Part shown: positions 1-5,963 of the stretch, piece after piece | Layout of the letters: each line of letters opens with the position of its first letter | Numbering within the stretch: the stretch's first letter is position 1 | Assembly: GCA_003164155.1 (NCBI GenBank) | Contig: PLSG01000205.1 | Location: forward strand, 615-7,026 | Direction of reading: 5' to 3' | Length of the DNA: 6,412 bases | DNA from: Parachlamydiaceae bacterium | Lineage (GTDB): Bacteria > Chlamydiota > Chlamydiia > Chlamydiales > Parachlamydiaceae | Position numbers and translations under genes: made by a program | The notes under the pieces: model-generated | Told to the model about the DNA's origin: nothing | Databases searched by the model: none | Seen by the model: only the letters and a program-made list of their open reading frames with translations

Positions 1-1713
1 AAACTGAGGCTGCCATATGCGCTAGATTCTATCGAGATTTTGGGGGCTTGCGCCAGCTCTATGCTAGCTTGGATACGCCAAGCTTCTCGCGACCCCTCCT
101 CGCCTGATGAAAAACTAGATATTGACTTATGCGATGCATCGGGCAATATTTCTGTACGCATGCGTGGACTTTCCTTACAGGAAGTGGCAGATGAAAGCGA
201 AAATATCGGCACGCTTTTGCTGCATCCTGTATGGAAAGAAAAGGCAGCTAATGGCTTAAGTAGCACTGAAATAAATACACAGGTAGTTGAGTTGCCGGAG
301 GGCTCTTTTGAAGAACAAGCCTTGGCTCTCTTTGAATTGGTGCGCAAGGTTATCCTCGATTCTCCGGCGAATGCGCATTTGATTCAAGTCGTTATCAGCG
401 ATCTTGCTCAGTTTGGACTCGCGGCTTTATTGAAAACGGCCCATCTTGAAAATCCCCGAATTTATGGGCAAGTGCTGCTTGTACAGGATGAAAATCGCCA
501 CACAGAAAAACTTCTGCAAGAAAATAGATCCCATCTGGAAGATCAAGAAATCTTGTACAGACAGGGCAAGCGATTTGTCAAGTCGCTAGAAGAGTGCCCA
601 AAAAGCCCTTTAATAGCGACTAGTCCTTGGAAAGACAAAGGCGTCTATCTTATTACGGGAGGAGCTGGCGGATTGGGCCTGCTTTTTGCCAAAGAAATTG
701 CCGCCAAGACAAAAAATGCTACGATTATATTGGCTGGCCGTTCCGCATTAAATGAAGGTCAAGAAGCGCTTTTAAATAATCTTCGGGCTCTTTCTGCTAA
801 TGTCATTTATGTCAAAGAGGATATAACACAGCGCGAAGCTGTGAAGAATTTGATAGAAATCATTCAATTGGAATATGGGGGAATAAATGGCATCTTGCAC
901 TGTGCGGGCATCATCCGCGATAATTTCATTATAAAGAAATCTAGCGCAGAATTTAAGCAAGTATTGCTGCCCAAAGTTGTGGGCACTTTGAACCTCGATG
1001 AAGCCACCAAAGATATGCAGCTTGACTTCTTTGTGCTCTTTTCGTCATTAGCAGGGGCCTTTGGAAACGTGGGCCAGGCAGACTATGCCACAGCCAATGG
1101 CTTTATGGATGCTTTTGCTGAAACGCGCCAAAACCAAGTGGTTAACCAAACTCGATATGGGCAAACCATATCGTTCAATTGGCCTTTTTGGCAAGAGGGA
1201 GGCATGCATATCGACCAAGTCAACTTGGAATTGATGAAGATGCATAGGGGATTAGTCCCACTGCCAAGTAAAGAGGGTATCGCGGCGTTTAACACAGGCT
1301 TTTCCTCGGGATATTGTGAGGTGCTAGTCATGCAAGGGCTAATCTCTCAATTGAAATCCGCTTGGGTTTCGGGAAGTGCCCCGGTCAAAGCCTCTGATAC
1401 AGAAATAGTTGACTTGGAAAACATCGACCTTAACAAATTAAAAGATGACACGCTAAATGCCTTTAAAATTCTGTTTGGAGAGAGCATTAAAGTGTCTCCA
1501 AATAAAATCGATGTCGATGAGTCTTTTCAGGATTTTGGAGTCGATTCCATTTTAATGGCACAGCTCTACCAAAAATTAGAGCGCGTTTTTGGAGAGCTTC
1601 CAAAAACGTTATTTTTTGACCTGCCCTCGATCAGGGCCTTAACTGATTATTTTGTTTCTAAATATCCACATATTTGCCTGAAGTGGACTTTACCTAAAAT
1701 CACCATGGAATAA
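1..1713 (+). CDS. Polyketide synthase C-terminal part (DH end - KR - ACP), 5' partial
   Basis: The frame is open from base 1, so the gene begins upstream and 570 codons are visible. Counting from the first codon, residues 1-60 match the end of a PKS dehydratase hot-dog domain (PYALDSIEILG, then DIDLCDASGN). Residues 65-210 fit the linker and structural half of a ketoreductase (LLLHPVWKE). The catalytic KR follows: NADPH loop TGGAGGLG at 219-226, Lys325, the SSLAG serine at 348/349, Tyr362 and Asn366 (ADYATAN). The Asp at 307 (IIRD) sits where B-type KRs keep the LDD aspartate, predicting a D-hydroxyl, which a DH could dehydrate. NWPFWQEGGM resembles trans-AT KRs. There is no ER between linker and KR. 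The ACP ends the protein, with its phosphopantetheine Ser516 in GVDSI (codon 1546-1548) and only a short tail: no thioesterase, reductase or condensation domain. Release therefore probably depends on the next gene. KS and any AT lie upstream and cannot be judged; trans-AT type is inference. Confidence 0.93.
   Translation, partial: KLRLPYALDSIEILGACASSMLAWIRQASRDPSSPDEKLDIDLCDASGNISVRMRGLSLQEVADESENIGTLLLHPVWKEKAANGLSSTEINTQVVELPEGSFEEQALALFELVRKVILDSPANAHLIQVVISDLAQFGLAALLKTAHLENPRIYGQVLLVQDENRHTEKLLQENRSHLEDQEILYRQGKRFVKSLEECPKSPLIATSPWKDKGVYLITGGAGGLGLLFAKEIAAKTKNATIILAGRSALNEGQEALLNNLRALSANVIYVKEDITQREAVKNLIEIIQLEYGGINGILHCAGIIRDNFIIKKSSAEFKQVLLPKVVGTLNLDEATKDMQLDFFVLFSSLAGAFGNVGQADYATANGFMDAFAETRQNQVVNQTRYGQTISFNWPFWQEGGMHIDQVNLELMKMHRGLVPLPSKEGIAAFNTGFSSGYCEVLVMQGLISQLKSAWVSGSAPVKASDTEIVDLENIDLNKLKDDTLNAFKILFGESIKVSPNKIDVDESFQDFGVDSILMAQLYQKLERVFGELPKTLFFDLPSIRALTDYFVSKYPHICLKWTLPKITME
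1584..1617 (+). other. Terminator-like hairpin plus T-tract inside the PKS ACP coding region
   Basis: CGTTTTTGGA (1584-1593) and TCCAAAAACG (1599-1608) form a perfect 10-bp inverted repeat with a 5-nt loop, followed at once by TTATTTTTT (1609-1617). This has the form of an intrinsic terminator, but it lies in frame within the ACP about 95 nt before the PKS stop. Only 4 of the 10 pairs are G-C, so the stem is weak for its length. It could be a partial attenuator that lowers expression of the downstream genes, or a chance product of coding sequence; the structure is visible but the function is inferred. Confidence 0.4.
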
Positions 1714-1717
1714 GGAG
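1713..1717 (+). promoter_or_regulatory. Shine-Dalgarno of the oxoamine synthase gene
   Basis: AGGAG starts on the last base of the PKS stop codon and ends 5 nt before the ATG at 1723. This good match and spacing fixes the start of the downstream gene and ties its translation to that of the PKS. Confidence 0.8.
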
Positions 1718-1722
1718 ATATA

Positions 1723-2985
1723 ATGACTCCAAAATGCGATACAAAAGCCTTAGAAGACTCCGTGCGCTTTGAGACTCTGCCCTCCTTTAAAGAGATCCAG
1801 AAGCAACTGGATTTTTTTAAATCCAGTAATATTACCCAGATCCCCTTTCATTTTGTAGTGGATGGAATAAGTACAAATACGTGTGTGATCAACGGTCGCG
1901 AGTACATTAACTATGCCAGCTATAATTATTTAGGTCTTTCAGGGCATCCTACAGTGGAAAAGTGCGCCATCGAAGCGATTAAAAAATATGGAACCTCTTG
2001 TTCTGCCAGCCGGATTGTTTGTGGATCTAAGCCCGTCCACATTGAACTTGAAAAGGCCCTTGCAGAATTAGTCGGCGTGTGGGGATCGATCGTATTTGCG
2101 GCCGGTTATTTAACCAATGAGACCATGGTTGGAAATCTTATGACCGGAGAGGATGTCATCTTCTACGATGAGTTGGCGCATAGAAGTTTTCTAACCGGCA
2201 GCATAGAATCCGGAGCCAGACGTGTGCCTTTTCCCCACAACAATTTTGATGCCCTAGAAAAGCTTATGTCGCGTCATCGCGGCAATCATGTTAGAGCCTT
2301 AGTCTTTGCTGAAGGCGCATATAGTATGGATGGGGATATTCCCGACTTGCATAGGCTCATAGCCATCAAAAAAAAGCATTCTGCCTGGCTAATGATCGAC
2401 GAGGCCCATTCCATGGGGGTCATCGGTGAGACGGGTAGGGGAATTGGAGAATACCATCATTTGAAAAATAAAGGTGATGTGGATATTTGGATGGGAACTT
2501 TAAGCAAAAGCTTTGCCGCCTGCGGCGGATACATTGCGGGAAGTGAAACTTTAATTACCTATTTAAGAAATTCGTCACCTGGGTATATTTATAGTGCAGG
2601 TCTTCCTCCACCTGTGGCAGCCGCAGCCTTGGCTGCTTGCCAGGTGCTTATTCAAGAACCCGAACGGCCTAGATGTTTGCAGGCGCGGGCGGCTTTATTT
2701 TTAAAGTTGTGCCAGGAAAAGGGGTTAAATACAGGTACAAGCCACGACACTCCTATCGTCCCGATTATTACCGGGAATTCCTCAAAGGCTTTGCAACTTT
2801 CTCAAGATTTATTAGAAAAAGGAATTTGCGCCATGCCTATAATGTATCCGGCAGTGCCCGAAAAGGCCGCTAGGGTGCGCTTTTTTATAAGTAGCCTACA
2901 CACTGAAGAGCAAATTCGCTATACAGTAGACATTGTTGAAAAAATCTGTGGTACTACTCTTTCAAAGGAAAACCAATGCCAATAA
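1723..2985 (+). CDS. PLP-dependent alpha-oxoamine synthase (8-amino-7-oxononanoate synthase / KBL / serine palmitoyltransferase family)
   Basis: A 420-residue cytosolic fold-type I PLP enzyme, normal in length for the family. Family members condense an acyl thioester with an amino acid, lose CO2 and yield an alpha-aminoketone. Visible landmarks are YNYLGLSG (67-74), the segment with TSCSASR (91-97), His153 in DELAHRS (expected to stack on PLP), Asp226 and His229 in DEAHSMGV (PLP ring contacts), and the Schiff-base Lys262 in GTLSKSFAACGG. SAGLPPPVAAA is typical of the group often found beside PKS genes. The start has a strong Shine-Dalgarno 5 nt upstream, 9 nt after the PKS stop. Because the PKS ends in an ACP without a thioesterase, the likely role is to off-load the polyketide from the ACP, as the oxoamine synthase homologues of fumonisin (Fum8p), prodigiosin (PigH) and saxitoxin (SxtA) biosynthesis do. 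The amino acid used cannot be read from sequence. A housekeeping BioF or Kbl role is less likely in this operon. Confidence 0.93.
   Translation: MTPKCDTKALEDSVRFETLPSFKEIQKQLDFFKSSNITQIPFHFVVDGISTNTCVINGREYINYASYNYLGLSGHPTVEKCAIEAIKKYGTSCSASRIVCGSKPVHIELEKALAELVGVWGSIVFAAGYLTNETMVGNLMTGEDVIFYDELAHRSFLTGSIESGARRVPFPHNNFDALEKLMSRHRGNHVRALVFAEGAYSMDGDIPDLHRLIAIKKKHSAWLMIDEAHSMGVIGETGRGIGEYHHLKNKGDVDIWMGTLSKSFAACGGYIAGSETLITYLRNSSPGYIYSAGLPPPVAAAALAACQVLIQEPERPRCLQARAALFLKLCQEKGLNTGTSHDTPIVPIITGNSSKALQLSQDLLEKGICAMPIMYPAVPEKAARVRFFISSLHTEEQIRYTVDIVEKICGTTLSKENQCQ
1806..1827 (+). repeat. Perfect 9-bp hairpin within the oxoamine synthase 5' coding region
   Basis: ACTGGATTT (1806-1814) and AAATCCAGT (1819-1827) are exact reverse complements around a TTTT tetraloop. 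The hairpin lies 83 nt after the start codon and has no T-tract after it, so it is not a terminator. It may only reflect the codons for the LDFFKSS stretch. Confidence 0.4.
2964..2970 (+). promoter_or_regulatory. Shine-Dalgarno of the pfaD-like gene
   Basis: AAAGGAA lies 5 nt before the ATG at 2976, within the last codons of the oxoamine synthase gene. It supports the 10-nt gene overlap and the chosen start. Confidence 0.65.
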
Positions 2986-4340
2986 ATAAAGAAGATTTGG
3001 GCAGCGCGGAGTTTAGAAAAGACCACGGCATCAAGTATGCTTATGTGACAGGCGGCATGTATCGGGGAACAGCCTCGAAGGAGTTGGTGATCGCTATTGG
3101 CAAGGCGGGTTTGCTGGGTTATCTAGGCACCGGCGGCTTGAGCATGCAGCGCATTAAAACAGATCTTGCCGCTATCCAAGCCGAACTAACCCACGGCGAA
3201 GCTTATGGGATGAATTTGCTATGCAATCTGTATCAGCCAGAAGCTGAAATGGAGCAGGTTCAGCATTTCTTAAAATGCGCAGTCAAACGCATTGAGGCGT
3301 CGGCTTTTGCTCAGATGACCCCTGCGCTTGTCCTCTATCGTTTAAAGGGCTTAACCAAAAATACCGACGGCTCAGTCGATTGCCAGCACCATGTGATGGC
3401 TAAAGTTTCGCGTCCCGAAGTGGCCGAGGCCTTCATGAGTCCAGCTCCAGATTTTATTGTGGCCAAGCTGCTCGCCAAGCAATTGATTACCGAAGAGCAA
3501 GCGGCCCTATCAAAACTCGTCCCTATGAGTTATGATGTGTGTTTGGAGGCAGATTCTGGAGGGCATACTGACCAGGGCGTAGCGCTGGTTTTATTTCCAG
3601 CCATATATATCTTGCGCCGCAATATGATGAAAAAGTACCAGTATGCCAAGCAGATCCGCGTAGGTCTGGCGGGAGGCATCGGCACCCCGGAAGCAGCCGC
3701 CGCGGCCTTTATCATGGGAGCCGACTTTATTTTGACCGGTTCGATCAATCAATGCACTGTCGAGAGCGGCGCTCACCCCTTTGTGAAAGAGATGCTGCAG
3801 GAAATGAACGTCCAAGATACCGATTATGCCCCGGCGGGCGACATGTTCGAGATGGGCGCAAAAGTGCAAGTGCTATCCAGAGGTCTTTTTTTTCCTGCCA
3901 GAGCCAACAAGCTCTACATGCTGTATAGCAACTATGGCTCTTTGGAAGAAATTCCTGAAAAGATAAGAGACCAAATTGAAAAAAAATACTTTAAAAAGAC
4001 TTTCAAAGAGGTCTGGGAAGAGACAGAGCGCTTTTTCCTGTCGATAGGTCAAAAGGCAGAGATTGAAAAAGCCAATCAAAATCCCAAGCACAAAATGTCT
4101 TTGGTATTTCGTTGGTATTTTGGCTACAGCACCAGAATTGCTTTTGCAGGCGACGAAGAAAATAAAGTGGATTTCCAGGTACATACGGGGCCCGCCTTAG
4201 GTGCCTTTAATCAATGGGTGAAAGGCACACAGCTAGAAAGCTGGAAAAACCGCTATGTGGGCGTTATTGCTGAAAAAATGATGTCTGCCACAGCTGAGCT
4301 TTTGAGCGCCCGGATGCAGAAATGGCTTAAGGCTAATTGA
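2976..4340 (+). CDS. PfaD-family enoyl reductase (FMN-dependent, 2-nitropropane dioxygenase-like)
   Basis: A 454-residue protein that resembles PfaD and the stand-alone enoyl reductases of trans-AT polyketide and polyunsaturated fatty acid clusters (PksE ER half). These reduce the alpha,beta double bond of ACP-bound enoyl intermediates in trans, using FMN and NAD(P)H. Landmarks are the N-terminal TGGMYRGTAS (25-34), EADSGGHTD with the conserved His197, the FMN phosphate loop GLAGGIGTP (230-238) and GADFILTGSINQ (248-259). The C-terminal part (PAGDMFEMGAKVQVLSRG, then FFPARANKLY) is diagnostic of PfaD rather than of simple nitronate monooxygenases or FabK. The protein looks complete. It starts 10 nt before the oxoamine synthase stop and ends at TGATG, shared with the next start, so it is a central member of the operon. 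The visible PKS module has no ER domain, consistent with reduction in trans, but which module it serves cannot be seen. It carries no acyltransferase domain, unlike some PksE homologues. Confidence 0.93.
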   Translation: MPINKEDLGSAEFRKDHGIKYAYVTGGMYRGTASKELVIAIGKAGLLGYLGTGGLSMQRIKTDLAAIQAELTHGEAYGMNLLCNLYQPEAEMEQVQHFLKCAVKRIEASAFAQMTPALVLYRLKGLTKNTDGSVDCQHHVMAKVSRPEVAEAFMSPAPDFIVAKLLAKQLITEEQAALSKLVPMSYDVCLEADSGGHTDQGVALVLFPAIYILRRNMMKKYQYAKQIRVGLAGGIGTPEAAAAAFIMGADFILTGSINQCTVESGAHPFVKEMLQEMNVQDTDYAPAGDMFEMGAKVQVLSRGLFFPARANKLYMLYSNYGSLEEIPEKIRDQIEKKYFKKTFKEVWEETERFFLSIGQKAEIEKANQNPKHKMSLVFRWYFGYSTRIAFAGDEENKVDFQVHTGPALGAFNQWVKGTQLESWKNRYVGVIAEKMMSATAELLSARMQKWLKAN

Positions 4341-4612
4341 TGGGGCAATCTGATCTCGTAATTACAGGCGTGGGGATGACCTTGGCCATAGGACAAGGCA
4401 AGGAGGCCTTTCTTTCCGCGCTATTATCAGGTAAATCTGCCTTCGGCATCATGCAGAGGGAAGGAAGGCAAAAAGATAGCGCTTTTATAGGCGCTGAAAA
4501 TAGATATGGGGGCGAACTCCGTGGATCGGGCCGATATACTCATGCAGACCATGGAAAGCTTAGGCGTTCAGATATCAATGATTTCTTTTGCATCAGCAAA
4601 AAGTATCGGTGA
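4340..4612 (+). pseudogene. Truncated free-standing beta-ketoacyl synthase (N-terminal remnant)
   Basis: The ATG at 4340 overlaps the pfaD stop as TGATG and is preceded by AAGG at 4329-4332. A TTG three bases earlier is a less likely start. The first 54 residues are a clear FabF-like ketosynthase N-terminus: LVITGVGMTLAIGQGKEAFL, then LLSGKSAFGIMQREGRQKDS and FIGAE. An intact ketosynthase is about 400 residues and needs a Cys (or Gln) and two His; none is present. After FIGAE, near 4490-4506, similarity stops and this frame runs through unrelated residues to a stop at 4610-4612. The same DNA in the next frame encodes an ACP C-terminal half, so the tail of this reading is out-of-frame translation. 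The original gene was probably the stand-alone, possibly decarboxylating, ketosynthase that accompanies PfaD proteins or beta-branching cassettes. The remnant cannot be an active condensing enzyme. Confidence 0.8.
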
Positions 4613-4646
4613 GATTGTCCAAGTTATTCAAAATTCAAGCAAGTAA
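4491..4646 (+). pseudogene. Acyl carrier protein C-terminal remnant (AcpK-like, GANSVDR motif)
   Basis: The frame one base ahead of the ketosynthase remnant is open from just after a TAG at 4488 to the TAA at 4644-4646. It reads LKIDMGANSVDRADI, then QTMESLGVQISMI, then KSIGEIVQVIQ. This is the second half of an ACP: the phosphopantetheine serine (codon 4518-4520) in GANSVDR, helix II, and the helix III to IV region. GANS(I/V)DR is characteristic of the discrete donor ACPs (AcpK type) of HMG-CoA-synthase beta-branching cassettes in trans-AT PKS clusters, from family knowledge rather than a search. Helix I, about 30-35 residues, is missing, so the 46-residue product possible from the ATG at 4506 should not fold as a working carrier. 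Its direct joining to a ketosynthase N-terminus in another frame indicates a deletion that removed the rest of the ketosynthase and the start of the ACP. An MCP fragment was considered because of IGEIVQVI, but the serine motif favours ACP. Confidence 0.68.
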
Positions 4647-4919
4647 TCGCCATGCCCATTATGCATACCGAAGAAAGGCAACCCATGGCTATAGATATAG
4701 AAAGAATTTCTCCGAAGTGTAAGGCTTGCCAACCTAAATTTTTCATGCCTTTTTTCCATTTATTTATTTTGCCTGCTCCTAAAGGTTTTCACTGGCTTTT
4801 TTACCTTTATGCTGAATTTATTAATTTATGGGTATTTTGTTGATTTATTAAGTGATTAAGTGGTAGGATATTTTTTTTGAATAAACGGTGATGTGAATAG
4901 ATAAATAAAAGAATATGTA
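4647..4919. other. AT-rich intergenic stretch without a convincing gene
   Basis: GC falls sharply here: 4801-4920 is about 22% GC by count. The only open frame (4652-4843) has low-complexity, Phe-rich content with no recognisable domain. An internal ATG at 4685 has AAAGG 6 nt upstream, so the first few codons (MAIDIERIS) might be the decayed start of a further cluster gene. TAAAGGT (4780-4786) and ACCTTTA (4803-4809) could pair, but with a 16-nt loop and no T-tract after it. I see no convincing terminator for the polyketide operon. Confidence 0.5.
4840..4869 (+). promoter_or_regulatory. Weak candidate sigma-70 promoter for the 4920 gene
   Basis: TTGATT (4840-4845) and TAGGAT (4864-4869) are separated by 18 nt, each matching consensus at 4 of 6 positions, about 50 nt before the start codon. 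In such AT-rich DNA a match of this quality can arise by chance. Confidence 0.25.
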
Positions 4920-5903
4920 ATGTCAACTCTTTCTTCCATGCATAGCCATCTTTCGCCAATTCCTTTAGAAAAACTTGTTGAGAACCCTTTTCAAGCGCGC
5001 ATTCGCCAGGATCCCTGTTATATGGCTGCAGTCGCATTGCTAAGAAAGCCTCTTTTTCCTGGAGATGCGCTCTATTATGAGCGCTTGAAAAAACATTGCC
5101 AATCCTTAGAAAATGCGATTCACACGCATACAGCCATTAAAGCTACTCCTGGCTACATTCAAAAAATTAAAAACACCTTCAATAAAATATGCGGCAGCGA
5201 TAGCCTCAAGGAACTTAGGTCACAATGGGCAACTGCCAAAAGAGACTTGGATAGCTGCATTTTTGCCGATTATGAAAAGATTGAGGAGCTAACTAGGGAA
5301 CCATGGAGGCAGTTGCTCTCTAACCCAACTGTGGCTGTTTTAGCAGCTTTAGGCGTAGATCCTAGATTGGCCACAAGATCTATATTTGAAATGGAAAAAT
5401 TCAGGACCATAGATATTCTTTTAGGTGTGTTGAAGATTTGGCCCCTCAACGTCAATTGTAGATTAATTGACTATCAAGAGGGAGGGTCATGCAGTGAGAT
5501 GGTTTTAGAACCGGGAGCACACAGAAGTTACTCTTCAGCAAATATGTATAGAATGTCACAGCCTGTCACTTATCTCATTCTAGTGACATGCTTAGAAGCT
5601 ACTGTTGAATTTCGAAATAAGGAGGCTTGGGCGGCGCGCATTTCTAAGCTAGCTACAGATATTTTAAAAGAAACATATCGGATCTTGCCTGAATTAAATG
5701 CCTTGATAGAGGATTATGCCGCTTTTTTCCCTTATGAAAATGACCTGGAGGCTAATCTAGCAAAATCTAAAGGTGAATATGTGGAGAAAATGCTGATTAG
5801 TCCTTCTACGAAAAGCGCGCCTGTTGACCGAAATAAACCTTGGTATGGTGTATTGAATGAATTGCTAGCTAGTGACTTGTTGAACCCTTCGCCAACGCAC
5901 TAA
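4920..5903 (+). CDS. Hypothetical protein, 327 aa, family not recognised
   Basis: A closed 328-codon frame with normal amino-acid composition and no competing frame, so it is very likely a real gene, but I do not recognise its family. It shows no N-terminal signal peptide and no clear membrane segment, and much of it looks alpha-helical and charged, so it is probably soluble. The most distinctive stretch is central: VAVLAALGVDPRL, then LKIWPLNVNCRLIDY and GGSCSEMVLEPGAHRSYSSA, before a helical C-terminal half ending LLNPSPTH. Start choice is uncertain: the ATG at 4920 has only an A-rich, weakly Shine-Dalgarno-like AAAAGAA upstream, and an alternative ATG at 4938 is no better. It stands alone, separated from the polyketide remnants by AT-rich DNA and from the downstream gene by 117 nt containing its own candidate promoter, so it is probably transcribed by itself. 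Lineage-restricted or host-interaction functions are possible but nothing in the sequence shows one. Confidence 0.75.
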   Translation: MSTLSSMHSHLSPIPLEKLVENPFQARIRQDPCYMAAVALLRKPLFPGDALYYERLKKHCQSLENAIHTHTAIKATPGYIQKIKNTFNKICGSDSLKELRSQWATAKRDLDSCIFADYEKIEELTREPWRQLLSNPTVAVLAALGVDPRLATRSIFEMEKFRTIDILLGVLKIWPLNVNCRLIDYQEGGSCSEMVLEPGAHRSYSSANMYRMSQPVTYLILVTCLEATVEFRNKEAWAARISKLATDILKETYRILPELNALIEDYAAFFPYENDLEANLAKSKGEYVEKMLISPSTKSAPVDRNKPWYGVLNELLASDLLNPSPTH

Positions 5904-5911
5904 TTTTGGAT

Positions 5912-5926
5912 ATTTTGTCGCAAAAT
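5912..5926. repeat. Small inverted repeat after the hypothetical gene
   Basis: ATTTTG (5912-5917) and CAAAAT (5921-5926) are perfect reverse complements around TCG. The stem is short and AU-rich with no following T-tract, so it is a poor terminator. It may be a protein-binding palindrome or chance. Confidence 0.3.
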
Positions 5927-5929
5927 GCA

Positions 5930-5953
5930 AGATTGTAGCCGAAAGGGCAATCT
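5930..5953. repeat. Inverted repeat between the -35 and -10 elements of the gmd promoter
   Basis: AGATTG (5930-5935) and CAATCT (5948-5953) are reverse complements separated by 12 nt. They overlap the candidate -35 element and the extended -10 TG, a position where an operator could act. The functional reading is inference. Confidence 0.25.
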
Positions 5954-5961
5954 GCTATTCT
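5933..5961 (+). promoter_or_regulatory. Candidate extended -10 promoter of gmd
   Basis: TTGTAG (5933-5938) and TATTCT (5956-5961) are 17 nt apart. The -10 is preceded by TGC, giving an extended -10 (TGnTATTCT), which compensates for the weak -35. The predicted transcript would start near 5968 and leave a leader of about 50 nt before the gmd ATG. Confidence 0.4.
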
Positions 5962-5963
5962 AG

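Noticed and set aside
40..42. TTG as the start of the PKS reading frame
   Set aside because: The frame is open to base 1 and encodes typical dehydratase residues before this point, so it is an internal codon of a gene that begins upstream.
772..1331. Antisense open frames opposite the KR region
   Set aside because: They lie wholly within a well-supported KR domain, have no domain similarity and no proper ribosome binding sites.
2673..2873. 66-residue + strand frame inside the oxoamine synthase gene
   Set aside because: An out-of-frame shadow of a gene with clear family motifs through this region.
3530..4184. Three antisense open frames opposite pfaD
   Set aside because: They are complementary-strand shadows of conserved PfaD sequence with no recognisable domains.
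4337..4612. A genuine 91-residue small protein
   Set aside because: Only the first 54 residues resemble anything (ketosynthase); the rest is out-of-frame reading of an ACP-like sequence, so a remnant is the better call.
4340..4646. A simple single-base frameshift in one intact gene
   Set aside because: Correcting the frame joins about 50 ketosynthase residues to half an ACP; most of the ketosynthase is missing, so a deletion is needed.
4575..4646. C-terminal fragment of a chemotaxis receptor (IGEIVQVIQ)
   Set aside because: The preceding GANSVDRADI fits an ACP serine motif with correct spacing to helix III, which a receptor fragment would not explain.
4780..4809. Terminator for the polyketide operon
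   Set aside because: The 7-bp arms enclose a 16-nt loop and no T-tract follows.
4807..5037. Antisense 76-residue frame
   Set aside because: It spans the AT-rich gap and the start of the 4920 gene, with no domain and low-complexity content.
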